The notes beneath the pieces are model-generated. The model was given only the letters and a program-made list of their open reading frames with translations, made no database searches and was not told where the DNA came from. Made by a program: the position numbers and the translations under genes. 38,539 bases of DNA from Planctomycetota bacterium. Lineage in GTDB: Bacteria > Planctomycetota > JAPUJT01. Positions 23,632 through 32,643 of the stretch are shown here, in pieces. The DNA is taken from NCBI GenBank assembly GCA_027296055.1, contig JAPUJT010000125.1:1-38539 (forward strand), given 5' to 3'. Position 1 is the stretch's first letter; each line of letters opens with the position of its first letter.

Positions 23632-26600
23632 ATGTCCCATCGGACGAATGCACGTCGATCTGGGCCTGTCGTGGTCTTTCTTCCAGGTCTCCTGGCATGC
23701 TTGCTTCTCGGCACGGGAGGCTGCGCCTACGTGGGGGCCGCCGTAGCCTTGTCCCTGGCGGGATCGAGCGATGGAGGGCGCGAAACCACGGCCCAGGCGC
23801 CACCGGTGGTCCTCTTGAACCCGATTCCCGTGCGCCAGTTCGGCGACGTTCAGGTCGACTACACCCTCTCTGACGCCAACGGCGATCCCGCGGACATCCA
23901 GGTCGACTTCTCTACGGACGGCGGCCTCACGTACGGTCCCGCCACGGAGGGCCCTGGAAGTGACGGGACCCTTGGCCTCGCGGCTCCGGCCACGGGCATG
24001 GCCCATCTCTATGTCTGGGACTCCGGCGCGGACATCGGCACCGCGGTCCAGACGCAGACCCGGATCCTCTTCACCCCGACCGGTCTGGGAGGCTCCGGGA
24101 CCCCGTCGGAATCGAACGAATTCATCGCGGGGAACGATTCTCCCGTGATCAGCGTCACGAGTCCCGGTCCATCCTCCCAGCTCGTCGCGGTCGAGTACTT
24201 CCTTCTCGACTCGACTTCGGACACGTGCTCCATCCTGGCAGAGTACAGCATCGACGGGGGCGTCAGCTTCCTTCCCGCGACCATCGCAGTGGGGAATACA
24301 TCGAACCTCGACTCCCTCGACACCGGCATCGGGATGATGCACCGCCTCGCCTGGAACTCCCTGATGGACCTTGGCCAGATCGTCGAGCCCGCGGTCATGT
24401 TTCGTATCGAGCCCTCCGATCCCTTCCAGACCGGAACCGCCCAGCAGGTCACCTTCGACGTCACGAACAACGACAGCCCCTTGGCTTTCCTCGATCCTGT
24501 CGATCGCCAGGACGGAAACGTGACCATAACCTTCATCCTCGTGGACCCCGACGACGACCTCATCGATGTGACCTTCGAGTACTTGCCGGCAGCGGGGCCG
24601 CCCTGGCTGGCGATGTCCCTCACGCCTGCGAGCGTCACGACGATGCTCGCCTCGAATATATCGGGGGTGAGCCACTCCGTCGCCTGGGACAGCCCGACCG
24701 ACATCGGGGCCGGGGCGGCCACTGTGGACATACGGGTCACCCCCGACGACGGAGTCAACCTGGTGGCCCCTTTCGAGCTCCTGGGCATCGTCGTGGGCAA
24801 CGACGCCCCGGTGATCCTCTCGATCGATCAGCCCCTGATTGGGGATACTCGTACGGAAGGGATCATCACCGTGATCCTCCAGCTATCCGACACGACTTCG
24901 GACCCGGTGGATCTGGAGATCGAGTTCTCCACGGACGCAGGGCTCACCTTCTCTCCGGCAACGATCAACGTGGGACTTCTCAACGGAGTCCCCTCATCTC
25001 CCGCGGGCATCGAGCAGCGCCTGTCATGGGACACCTTCGCCCCCGGCAACATCGGGATCAACAACCTTGCGGTCGACCTGCGCATGAGACCGAAGGACAC
25101 GGCGATCGGGGTCGACGAGTTTGGCGCCTGGGTGAACACGGGGGACTTCAACGTCAACAACAGTGGCGTCCCTGTGGCCTTCGTCGCCTCCCCGCTCCCG
25201 AACGCGATCGTCGCCGGGGATGTCACGATTTCCTACCTTCTATTCCAGCCCAACGGCGCCATGCTCGGCATCGAAGTCTTCTACTCCACGGACAACCTTA
25301 GTTTCCTCACCGCTACGGAGAGAACAGGGCTTCCCAGTGAAGGGACGGTGAACCTCTCTTCCGCTATCGACGGAGTGAACCACATCTTTGTCTGGGACAG
25401 CGTCGCGGATCTCCCCGGGAACGAGGGAATGGTCTGGCTGCGCATCCATCCCATGGACGCGAGTGGGGCAGGGATCGTCCATACCATGTCGGCCCCCTTC
25501 CTGGTGAACAACAACTTCGAGCCCGAGGCCTTCGTGGACACGCCGCCCAGTCCGCAGATCACCGGGACCGTCGCCATCGACTACGCCCTGGCGGACGCAG
25601 AGGGGGACACTGTGGAAGTTCTGGTGGAGTACTCCACCGTGGGCGGGGCCCCCATGTCCTTTCAGCCCGCGACGGTCATCAGCACCGACATGGGGGTCAT
25701 CGGGGGCGCCAGTTCGGAGATCATCTCGGGCCTCAGCTCCGCGGCTGCAGGCATCGGCCATGCCCTGGAGTGGGATGCCGCGGGAGACGGGGTGGCCATC
25801 GCGGCCGCGGAGAATCTTGTCGTGGTGCGCATCACTCCGCGAGACGATCCCCAGGATCCGCTCGGCCTCGGAAACGCCGGGCGGACCGCGGAGTTCACCG
25901 TGGACAACACAGATCCACCCATCGCTTCGGCCCTTCTCAACACCTCGAACGCCGGCGTGATCACGTTCGACTACACCCTTGCTGATACCGAGTCCAACCT
26001 CATCACCGTCAGAGTGGAGTACTCCACTTCCGGCGGGGTGCCCGGATCGTTCCTGCCGGCGATGATCCCGAGCGCGGATGGCCCCATCATGGGTAACGAG
26101 ATCCAGGATCTTTCTTCATCACCCGCCGGGGTTCCACACACATTCGACTGGGATTCCAATTTCGACATAGGCCGGACAGACATCACGGGGTCGAACGTCG
26201 TCATCCAGGTGACCCCAACGGACTCGAAGATCGGCACGAGCGCCTCCGCATCCCTCGATGTGCTCAACAACGATGCCCCCGAGGTCCTCGTCAACGACGT
26301 CAACGGGCTTCAGACCGGAGACGTTACCGTGGCCTATCGCCTGCGAGATACGTTCAGCGATACCTGCTCCATCATGCCGCAGTACAGTCTCGACGGTGGG
26401 CCCTTCGTCGACGCCACGCCAAGCCCCACCAGCGAACCGACTTCCGGGCTCTCGTCCGGTCCTCCCGGTCAGGAACCGGGACATCTCTTTACCTGGGACT
26501 CCAGCGCGGATATCAGCACCACAAGGTTCATGAGCGTCGTCATCCAGATCCGGGCGAATGACGGTATCGCGGACGGACCGTTCCAGATGACCAGCCCGTT

Positions 26601-28872
26601 CGGTGTGGACAACTCCATCACTGCCGACCTGATCTTGGGCCAGGAGACATTCACACAGGGCCCCACCGACGGAAGGGGCCTCGCATCCTCCGGCAATGGA
26701 GGGGGCAGTGATTCGTTCGCCGGGGGGGCGACGATTCACTATGACGGCTCAAATCTCTACGTCGCCGATAGGGCCAATGGCCGCGTCCTGATCCTCTTCG
26801 ATATCCCCACTTCGACCTTCCAGACAGCGGATCGCCTGCTTGGCCAACCGGATTTCAGCACGAACGTCCCGAACTATCCCGACTTCACCGGCGCCTCGAG
26901 CCAGGGCATGTTCGACCCCCTGGGTGTCTATTCCGACGGGACGCGCCTGTATGTGGCGGATAGCTCGAATCATCGGGTCCTGATCTGGAACAGTATCCCC
27001 ACGGCAAATTTTGCGCCTGCAGACCTCGTCCTGGGCCAGCCGGACAAGACCTCCAACGCGGCAAACCGGGGAGGCTCCCCCGCGGCAAATTCGCTGAACA
27101 CACCCTATCGTGTCTCCGGTGACGGAACCCACCTCTACGTGAGCGATACGGAGAACCACCGCGTGCTCATCTACAACCTCCCCATCACAGTGGACGGTCA
27201 AGCCGCCGTCAACGTCCTCGGGCAGATAGATATGATGCAGAGCTCCCCGAACCAGGGTGGAATGCCGGCCGCCAATACCCTGAACAGGCCGAGGGGCGTC
27301 TATACGGACGGGACCAACATCTACGTCGCGGATTCGGAAAACCACCGTGTCCTGATATGGGCGATTCCGGGAGGGTGGACCGACGGGGACCCTGCCACGC
27401 GCGTCCTGGGCCAGGCCCTCATGTCTGACGGCAACCCCAACGATCCGTCTCGGGACTACGACACAATGGACTTCCCCTATGATGTTCACAATGACGGGAC
27501 GAACACCCTCGTAGCGGATAGGAACAATAACAGAGTCCTCCTCTGGACGATGCCCATCACGGCGGATGGTCAGGCCGCAGATTTCGTCATAGGACAGGTC
27601 GACGGTACGAGCGGGAACTATCTGACGACACAGGAGGGTTTCTCGGAGCCCACGGGGGTCTTCTCCACGGCAAGCAAGATCATCATCCTCGAGCAGGGGA
27701 ACAATCGCGTCATGATCTACAACTCGATCCCCACAGCAGACTATGCACCGGCTGACGTCGTCTTCGGGCAGGAGACCTTTGCCGAGGGAAGCACGAACCA
27801 CCTGAAGCTCACCGCAAGCACCCTGCCGTTCGCCATGGGGCTCGACTCGGACGGCAACAGGCTCTTCGTATCCCAGTGGGACGATAATCGGGTCCTCGGG
27901 TGGAGCTCCATCCCGGATGTCAACAACAAGAATGCAGACCTCGTCTTCGGCCAGGTCAACTTTACCGACGGCGCCCGCAATACGACTCCCGATGGCCTCT
28001 TGAAATCCATGGACGTCGCTTACGACCCGGCCGGCGCCCGCCTGTTCGTCGCGGACACGGGCAACAACCGCATTGTCCTCTACAAGGAACCGTTCAGCGT
28101 TGGCCAGACCGGGGATGCGTTCCTTGGCCAGATGGATGGGATGTCCGGCGCCGCGGGCACTAGCGACCGCGAGCTGGACCGGCCGAGCAGCATTGCCTGG
28201 GACGGCTCCAAGCTCTGGGTAGCGGATTCGGGCAACAACCGGATCCTCCGGTTCTCGACTTTCGCGACGAACGATCCCGCCGACCGGTTTCTCGGCCAGG
28301 GAGATTTCATGACCGGGGTGGCCAATCACGACGGCACAGACTTGGTCGGGGATCGCTCCTTGAACTACCCAATCGGAATCGCCGTGACGGGCGGTGCCGT
28401 ATCGGACGCGCTGATCGTGGCGGATACGGAGAACAATCGGGTCCTGATATGGAACTCCCTGCCTACCGGCGACGATGACCCCGCAACCCTCGTCCTGGGA
28501 CAGGCGGACTTCACCTTGGGAGGATCTCCGGGTCTGGGACGAGCGGGCCTGAATAGGCCTGTTGGCGTGGAGGCGAAGGGGACCGGACTCTCTGACGCTC
28601 TCTACGTTGCCGATGGTGCCAACTTCCGGGCCCTGATCTGGGACAGCATCCCTTCTGCGGGGAACCACGGGGCGCCGGCAGACCGCCTCATCGGCCAACC
28701 CAACTTCCTGTCGGCAGCACCGAACGACGGTGGCGTCTCCAACCGAACGCTCTTCACCTTCCGATTCTGGTGCGTTGGGCCTGCGGAGGTGAGCCCGGGT
28801 GGTACGACAAAGCAGCTCTGGTTCCCCGACACCCTGAACAACCGCGTCCTCCGCTTCGACGTGACGCCGTAG
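23632..28872 (+). CDS. Giant lipoprotein with Ig-like repeats and NHL propellers (1746 aa)
   Basis: The start is taken at the ATG at 23632, since it has GGAG ahead and gives a signal peptide ending in a TGGC lipobox; an upstream in-frame ATG at 23596 only adds residues. Residues about 50-1000 hold eight Ig-like beta-sandwich repeats of about 110 residues. Each has a strand of the type VTIxYxLxDxxxDxxxVxVEYSTDGGxxF, then LSSxPAGxxHxFxWDSxxDxG and VxIRITPxD, ending NNDxP. Residues about 1010-1746 hold twelve NHL-type units (LYVADSENHRVLIW, then ADxVLGQxDF), enough for two six-bladed propellers. No catalytic motif. The architecture is a lipid-anchored stalk with a propeller head, probably binding a ligand or cell-wall polymer. 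It is followed 55 bases on by the 116-aa gene. Confidence 0.9.
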   Translation: MSHRTNARRSGPVVVFLPGLLACLLLGTGGCAYVGAAVALSLAGSSDGGRETTAQAPPVVLLNPIPVRQFGDVQVDYTLSDANGDPADIQVDFSTDGGLTYGPATEGPGSDGTLGLAAPATGMAHLYVWDSGADIGTAVQTQTRILFTPTGLGGSGTPSESNEFIAGNDSPVISVTSPGPSSQLVAVEYFLLDSTSDTCSILAEYSIDGGVSFLPATIAVGNTSNLDSLDTGIGMMHRLAWNSLMDLGQIVEPAVMFRIEPSDPFQTGTAQQVTFDVTNNDSPLAFLDPVDRQDGNVTITFILVDPDDDLIDVTFEYLPAAGPPWLAMSLTPASVTTMLASNISGVSHSVAWDSPTDIGAGAATVDIRVTPDDGVNLVAPFELLGIVVGNDAPVILSIDQPLIGDTRTEGIITVILQLSDTTSDPVDLEIEFSTDAGLTFSPATINVGLLNGVPSSPAGIEQRLSWDTFAPGNIGINNLAVDLRMRPKDTAIGVDEFGAWVNTGDFNVNNSGVPVAFVASPLPNAIVAGDVTISYLLFQPNGAMLGIEVFYSTDNLSFLTATERTGLPSEGTVNLSSAIDGVNHIFVWDSVADLPGNEGMVWLRIHPMDASGAGIVHTMSAPFLVNNNFEPEAFVDTPPSPQITGTVAIDYALADAEGDTVEVLVEYSTVGGAPMSFQPATVISTDMGVIGGASSEIISGLSSAAAGIGHALEWDAAGDGVAIAAAENLVVVRITPRDDPQDPLGLGNAGRTAEFTVDNTDPPIASALLNTSNAGVITFDYTLADTESNLITVRVEYSTSGGVPGSFLPAMIPSADGPIMGNEIQDLSSSPAGVPHTFDWDSNFDIGRTDITGSNVVIQVTPTDSKIGTSASASLDVLNNDAPEVLVNDVNGLQTGDVTVAYRLRDTFSDTCSIMPQYSLDGGPFVDATPSPTSEPTSGLSSGPPGQEPGHLFTWDSSADISTTRFMSVVIQIRANDGIADGPFQMTSPFGVDNSITADLILGQETFTQGPTDGRGLASSGNGGGSDSFAGGATIHYDGSNLYVADRANGRVLILFDIPTSTFQTADRLLGQPDFSTNVPNYPDFTGASSQGMFDPLGVYSDGTRLYVADSSNHRVLIWNSIPTANFAPADLVLGQPDKTSNAANRGGSPAANSLNTPYRVSGDGTHLYVSDTENHRVLIYNLPITVDGQAAVNVLGQIDMMQSSPNQGGMPAANTLNRPRGVYTDGTNIYVADSENHRVLIWAIPGGWTDGDPATRVLGQALMSDGNPNDPSRDYDTMDFPYDVHNDGTNTLVADRNNNRVLLWTMPITADGQAADFVIGQVDGTSGNYLTTQEGFSEPTGVFSTASKIIILEQGNNRVMIYNSIPTADYAPADVVFGQETFAEGSTNHLKLTASTLPFAMGLDSDGNRLFVSQWDDNRVLGWSSIPDVNNKNADLVFGQVNFTDGARNTTPDGLLKSMDVAYDPAGARLFVADTGNNRIVLYKEPFSVGQTGDAFLGQMDGMSGAAGTSDRELDRPSSIAWDGSKLWVADSGNNRILRFSTFATNDPADRFLGQGDFMTGVANHDGTDLVGDRSLNYPIGIAVTGGAVSDALIVADTENNRVLIWNSLPTGDDDPATLVLGQADFTLGGSPGLGRAGLNRPVGVEAKGTGLSDALYVADGANFRALIWDSIPSAGNHGAPADRLIGQPNFLSAAPNDGGVSNRTLFTFRFWCVGPAEVSPGGTTKQLWFPDTLNNRVLRFDVTP

Positions 28873-28927
28873 ATGGAACCGGAGGGTTTCCCCAGGTCCC
28901 CCTCCCCCGCGAAGGAGATCCTCTGCC

Positions 28928-29278
28928 GTGCCTGACTGGTTCCTGTACCTGGTCGTCGCGTTCAGCATCACGGTTACGTTGATTGTCATCGTGCTGGTGG
29001 CGGGTGTGTTCCGGGAGAGGGGGCGGACGAAGAAGCTACTGGCCACGGGAACGCCCGCGGAAGCCACGGTCCTGGAAGTTCGTCCGACGGGCGTCGAGGT
29101 CAACAGTGAGTTCGGGGTGCAATTGACCCTGGAAGTGAGCCCCCCCTCCGGCAGCCCCTACAAGGTGCAGCTCAAGGCCTACGTCTCACCCGTTCACATG
29201 CCCCGGGTCCAGCCGAACCAGAAGGTGCCGGTCAAGATCGATCCCGAGGACCCCGAGCACGTCGCCCTCGACCTGTAG
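28928..29278 (+). CDS. Small membrane protein, DUF3592-like (116 aa)
   Basis: GTG start at 28928 with AAGGAG ten bases upstream. One N-terminal TM helix (about residues 5-27, LYLVVAFSITVTLIVIVLVA) is followed by a basic stretch (RERGRTKKL) and a small beta domain: GTPAEATVLEVRPTGVEV, VQLTLEVSPPSGSPYKVQ, and QKVPVKIDPEDPEHVALDL. The pattern G-x-PAxAxVL ... TG ... V.VKIDPxDP.xVALD matches DUF3592-like extracytoplasmic or cytoplasmic domains. It may be co-transcribed with the giant lipoprotein. Its last codons and 3' flank are duplicated at 30913-30979. Confidence 0.7.
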   Translation: MPDWFLYLVVAFSITVTLIVIVLVAGVFRERGRTKKLLATGTPAEATVLEVRPTGVEVNSEFGVQLTLEVSPPSGSPYKVQLKAYVSPVHMPRVQPNQKVPVKIDPEDPEHVALDL

Positions 29279-29374
29279 GGGGACGAGACGTACTCCCGGG
29301 AAAGCGCCGTCAACATCTGGAGTGTCAACGTATGGCGTTGCTAGGAGGGGGATTCCGGAAACAGCCGCTTCAGC

Positions 29375-29410
29375 CTTTTGAGTCCCGCGCGTCTGCCAAC
29401 TCCGCCACTC
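29375..29410 (-). pseudogene. 5' fragment of a tRNA-Leu; second attachment scar
   Basis: Matches the 5' half of tRNA-Leu from near the acceptor end through the anticodon loop (GTTGGCAGACGCGCGGGAC, TCAAAA), with about four mismatches to the intact gene. No 3' half follows. It shares orientation with the intact tRNA-Leu. Its upstream edge is joined directly to a broken IS3 OrfA (29411-29593). Confidence 0.7.
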
Positions 29411-29593
29411 ATCCTTGAGCTGCTTCAACCGTCGGATCTCGGGCACGCCCATGCCAACGTACTTCTTCCTTCAGCAGTAGAAAGTCTGATCCGAAATCCC
29501 AAGTTTTCGCACCAGCTCCTTCACCGGCGTCCCCGCCTCCGCCTGACGAAGCATGTACGCGATCTGCTCTTCCGAGTAGCGCTTCTTCTTCAT
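29411..29593 (-). pseudogene. IS3-family OrfA remnant with nonsense codon
   Basis: The ATG at 29593 has GGAGGG upstream. The frame reads MKKKRYSEEQIAYMLRQAEA, GTPVKELVRKLGISDQTFYC, then TGA at 29473-29471. Intact IS3 OrfA proteins continue TFYRWKKKY here, and the sequence after the stop (RKKYVGMGVPEIRRLKQLKDE) does continue that family, so the TGA is a mutated Trp codon next to a mutated Arg codon. The reading then breaks into the tRNA-Leu fragment after KDE. No OrfB follows. It is a dead remnant. Confidence 0.8.
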
Positions 29594-30101
29594 GATCCGG
29601 TCCCTCCTGAAGGCTCAGAATCTACCAAAGTACTCGCCTTCAGGTTGGTACCGTTTTCGGGGAGATGGTCCCCAATAGCTGGAACAAAGCCCCCCCGAGT
29701 AGTTACCAAGGTCGAGGTGGCCGTACCGCGCAGCTTGCTCGGCGCGATTCTTGAACGAATCAGGAAGGCCCAGGTGATGGCGGCTGCGCTTCGGGGGTGA
29801 TGCCTCACGGCACCCGCAATCGAGTGTCTTCTTTTGGTCTGAACGTGGCTGGCGTGTACCCGGAGTGCACCGCATGGCACAGATCCATGGAATGGGAGGC
29901 GAGAATTTGGCGGACGGCGCGATTCACAGCGTGATCAGAGCCCAAAGGTGCCAGAGACTCGTGGATTTGGCTCTCTGGTTTGAAAAGGATCTGTTCACGC
30001 GCTCTGACGATGTACACGAGGCAAAGCGCCGTTGACATGCCCGTCTGCCGTGCGGCGGAAGGACGCTTCGCCGCGCGCAGCCCCGAATCAGGGAGCGAGC
30101 A
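29594..30101. other. Gene-poor stretch
   Basis: No gene supported. Several short open frames lie here with low-complexity or mixed composition. The GGGAGCGA ribosome-binding site of the next gene is at the right edge. Confidence 0.5.
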
Positions 30102-30824
30102 ATGGACTACGAAAATCCCCTCAAGGACAGGAAACGAGCGGAGGAGGAGCGGCTACGGGAGATTGACGAGGCAGTTGCCGAAATCAACGCGACGCCTTCG
30201 CGCGTGGAAATCGATGAGCGGTCCGGTGCGGCCATGGCGGTGATTCGCCGAATTCCGTTGAAGCTATATACCGAAGACTTGTTGTGGGATTTCACCTTCT
30301 GGATGGTCGGAGGCGTGATCGGGGTTTTTTTCGGCTTGCCGGCCGTGGTACTCTTGGTGACACGCACTCCCGCAAAGGAGTTCATCGCTTTGAAGTCGCC
30401 ATGGTTCATTTTGCCCGTCGCCTTCGCGCTCGGCGTCGGGCTTTGGTATGTGCTTCGACTGATCTTCCAATTCCGCTGCTATGGCCCAAACCGCATCCGC
30501 GTTCATGCGGGCCGGTTTTACTTGGATGCGTGGAACGGCGCACATATAGAGGGCGACGTCGCAAAGAATCCCGACGACACGATCTTGCAGTTATGGTTCA
30601 GATATCGGCGTCTCGAAGAGGGCTGGGTCGCGCTGGATATCGATGTGGAAGGCCACCCTAGTGGTTTTCTGGTCCACGCCCCGGGCGAAACATCCAGGAT
30701 GAAGCTGGACGACGCCGCTAAGCTCATTGACTTTGGCCGAGCCAACATGCTGAGAGTGAGGGTGGACGACGCTGTGAGCCGGGTGCTGCGAACGCATTCC
30801 CGTGCGCAGACATCCGACGGCTAG
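30102..30824 (+). CDS. Two-TM membrane protein (240 aa)
   Basis: The ATG at 30102 follows AGGGAGCGA. The first 45 residues are a charged helix (DRKRAEEERLREIDEAVAEI). Two TM helices lie at about 67-87 (WMVGGVIGVFFGLPAVVLLV) and 102-120 (FILPVAFALGVGLWYVLRLI). The C-terminal half (about 125-225) is a beta-rich soluble domain with YGPNRIRVHAGRFYLDAW, LQLWFRYRRLEEGWVALDID and HPSGFLVHAPG. The fold may resemble PH-like domains of YcxB/YdbT-type membrane proteins, an uncertain structural guess. Both TMs in the middle place the two ends on the same side, probably cytoplasmic. No family recognised. Confidence 0.7.
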   Translation: MDYENPLKDRKRAEEERLREIDEAVAEINATPSRVEIDERSGAAMAVIRRIPLKLYTEDLLWDFTFWMVGGVIGVFFGLPAVVLLVTRTPAKEFIALKSPWFILPVAFALGVGLWYVLRLIFQFRCYGPNRIRVHAGRFYLDAWNGAHIEGDVAKNPDDTILQLWFRYRRLEEGWVALDIDVEGHPSGFLVHAPGETSRMKLDDAAKLIDFGRANMLRVRVDDAVSRVLRTHSRAQTSDG

Positions 30825-30912
30825 ACGCGGCCATGGCGCTCGCCAGGCGGCCATGTTCCGCGACAAGCACCGTCCGCCTGCGGCCTGGATCACCTTAGCC
30901 AGAATGCCGCGC

Positions 30913-30979
30913 AGATCGATCCCGAAGACCCCGAGCACGTCGCCCTCGACCTGTAGGGGGACGAGATGCACTCCCGGGA
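30913..30979 (+). repeat. Duplicated 3' end of the 116-aa gene
   Basis: This 67-bp block matches 29235-29301 at 64 positions. It covers the last codons (KIDPEDPEHVALDL), the stop codon and about 25 bases of 3' flank. No matching start or TM region is present, so it is a fragment. It abuts the kinase fragment at 30985. Confidence 0.85.
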
Positions 30980-30984
30980 GCGCG

Positions 30985-31118
30985 CGTGGGGGCCAGGGCC
31001 TGTCGCTCCGCCTCGATACGGCCGATGATCTCCCGGGTGTCCATGCCCACTTGATCGGCTTCAGAGCCACGCGTCTCCGCACCGGCTCGGTCTGCTCCGC
31101 AAGATATACGCTCCCCAT
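30985..31118 (-). pseudogene. Hanks-type kinase fragment with frameshift
   Basis: The minus strand reads MGSVYLAEQTEPVRRRVALK-PIK, then in the next frame VGMDTREIIGRIEAERQALA. These are the glycine-loop to helix-C region of PknB-like kinases (GSVYLAEQxxPVRRxVALKVIK, GMDTRExIxRFEAERQALA). The frame is broken at the AAG-TGG junction, consistent with a single lost base. The preceding GEG part and all the C-terminal catalytic region are missing. It is a decayed kinase scrap, not a gene. Confidence 0.8.
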
Positions 31119-31172
31119 CCCGAATCAAGTGAGTGTCCTCTCAATACAGTTCTCAGAAGAGGACGTAGGCTA

Positions 31173-32009
31173 TCATGCCCAGCTCGAGCCAATGGGCGTC
31201 GAGGCCACCCACCCGGCGAAGTAGCGATACCCAGCATCGAATCCCAGGCCCCCCTGTATCCTCGCTTTCGAGGTGGACCCGGTCCTGATCCGGACGCCCC
31301 CGCGGATTCCAAGGGTAGGGCCCTCGACGTTCTTGGGCCTGATGTGTCTGGGGTACTCCTGGGTACAGGGGAAGAAGAGGTCACTGCATTTGTCTATGCT
31401 GCGCTTACCCTGCCACCACATATACCCGGCGTCCGCCACGACGTGGACATCAACGCGCCTCCAGCGAATCGCACGGTAGCGGCCCCCCAACCCCAAGTTG
31501 TAGACGTGGTAGCCGAAACTGTCGAAGTTGCTAGGCATGTCGTCGACCCCGATCTGGCTGTACTGGAACAGGATGGCGGGACCCGCCGTCTGCCCCCCCG
31601 CCGTAGGGATATTGAGAGAAAGGGCGAATCCCGTAAATAGGGACAGATCCTCCATGCCTCGCTTCTCGTCCCGGGGGACCTCATCGACACCCTTCACCGG
31701 GTTTCGGCTCTCCGCCTTACCACCGACGAGGACCCTGGACCCGAAGAGCAGATTCAACTCGCCGGTAACGCCGGGGGGCTCGGACGTGCCTGGCTGGGTC
31801 GGGTCCACGGTCTCGGGGCTGCCGAGATCGATTCGCTCGACGGTTGGCAGCCAGTCCTCTTGCTGCCAACCCGAGCCATCAGAACTGGAAAGAGTGTGTG
31901 CCAGGAGGGGAGAGGGCACCTGTGCCGTTGAAGATTGTCGGTTCGGCGAAATGGAGCATGCGATGCACAGGCATGACCCGACAAGGAGGGTCGTCACGAG
32001 GGCCTGCAT
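31173..32009 (-). CDS. Predicted lipoprotein/outer-membrane beta-barrel-like protein (278 aa)
   Basis: Start taken at the ATG at 32009, which gives a signal peptide ending in lipobox CIAC; a TTG seven codons upstream is also in frame but is poorer. The site has only a weak GG upstream. A low-complexity stretch (about residues 25-75, Ser/Pro/Thr) is followed by a beta-strand-rich region: LNLLFGSRVLVGGKAE, LSLFTGFALSLNIP, ILFQYSQIGV, YHVYNLGLGGRYRA, VDVHVVADAGYMWW and RGGVRIRTG. It ends with aromatic residues (YFAGWVASTP). The alternating pattern suggests an outer-membrane beta-barrel. It ends the minus-strand run that starts with the TPR gene. Confidence 0.65.
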   Translation of the reverse strand: MQALVTTLLVGSCLCIACSISPNRQSSTAQVPSPLLAHTLSSSDGSGWQQEDWLPTVERIDLGSPETVDPTQPGTSEPPGVTGELNLLFGSRVLVGGKAESRNPVKGVDEVPRDEKRGMEDLSLFTGFALSLNIPTAGGQTAGPAILFQYSQIGVDDMPSNFDSFGYHVYNLGLGGRYRAIRWRRVDVHVVADAGYMWWQGKRSIDKCSDLFFPCTQEYPRHIRPKNVEGPTLGIRGGVRIRTGSTSKARIQGGLGFDAGYRYFAGWVASTPIGSSWA

Positions 32010-32065
32010 ACTACCTGTCCAATCGAACAATGCGTCCCCGATTGAATCTGAGAGATGGGGGACAC

Positions 32066-32593
32066 CTAATACCTCGCCGCGGTAAACGTCCCGCCTGTCA
32101 AATCAAGATAGAAGAACGGATCTGTAAACCACTCCGAAGTACCGACGAATGTGCCGCTCGTTTCTCGCCCTATGGCAATGGTAAACTCGTCTCCAATCGC
32201 AAACTTGTCTACCATTATAAACGTAGTCGCAAGCGTGAAATCGCTCGCAAAATAGGATTCCGAGCTGGGATCTGTCACTACGAGAGCAACCCCGAAGACA
32301 GACGTATCGGTCATTCCAGGATTGGAATCTCCGGGCCACACAATCTCGACTATCCAACCCGCTGGCGTCGATGAACTCATAGTAATAACCGAGCAGTCGC
32401 CTGCAGCATTGTAGGAATGAGTAACGCTCGCGAACGACACGGAGATCGGATTTCCCAGGCCGTCCGGATCGATGGTGACCGAGGCAGATTCGACAACCGG
32501 TGGTGGACTACGCTTCCGGGGGCCTCCCCCCCCTCCGCAACTCAGCGAAAGAACGACGACCAGGACAGTGACCGACCGAACGCGCGCTCTCAT
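32066..32593 (-). CDS. Small predicted lipoprotein (175 aa)
   Basis: The ATG at 32593 has GAAGGAG twelve bases upstream. A longer in-frame extension upstream overlaps the DUF1028 gene and has no signal peptide, so I reject it. The signal peptide ends in SCGGGGG, a typical Lsp pattern with a Gly linker. The rest is beta-strand rich (SVTIDPDGLGNPISVSFASV, SVITMSSSTPAGWIVEIVWP, DEFTIAIGRETSGTFVGTSE) and probably one or two Ig-like sandwiches. It lies 50 bases after the DUF1028 gene and 56 bases before the beta-barrel gene, likely one operon. Family unknown. Confidence 0.75.
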   Translation of the reverse strand: MRARVRSVTVLVVVLSLSCGGGGGPRKRSPPPVVESASVTIDPDGLGNPISVSFASVTHSYNAAGDCSVITMSSSTPAGWIVEIVWPGDSNPGMTDTSVFGVALVVTDPSSESYFASDFTLATTFIMVDKFAIGDEFTIAIGRETSGTFVGTSEWFTDPFFYLDLTGGTFTAARY

Positions 32594-32643
32594 GCTATAC
32601 CTTGGCTCCTTCTCGAGGTGAATTGGGTACCTGACTCCGGGGG

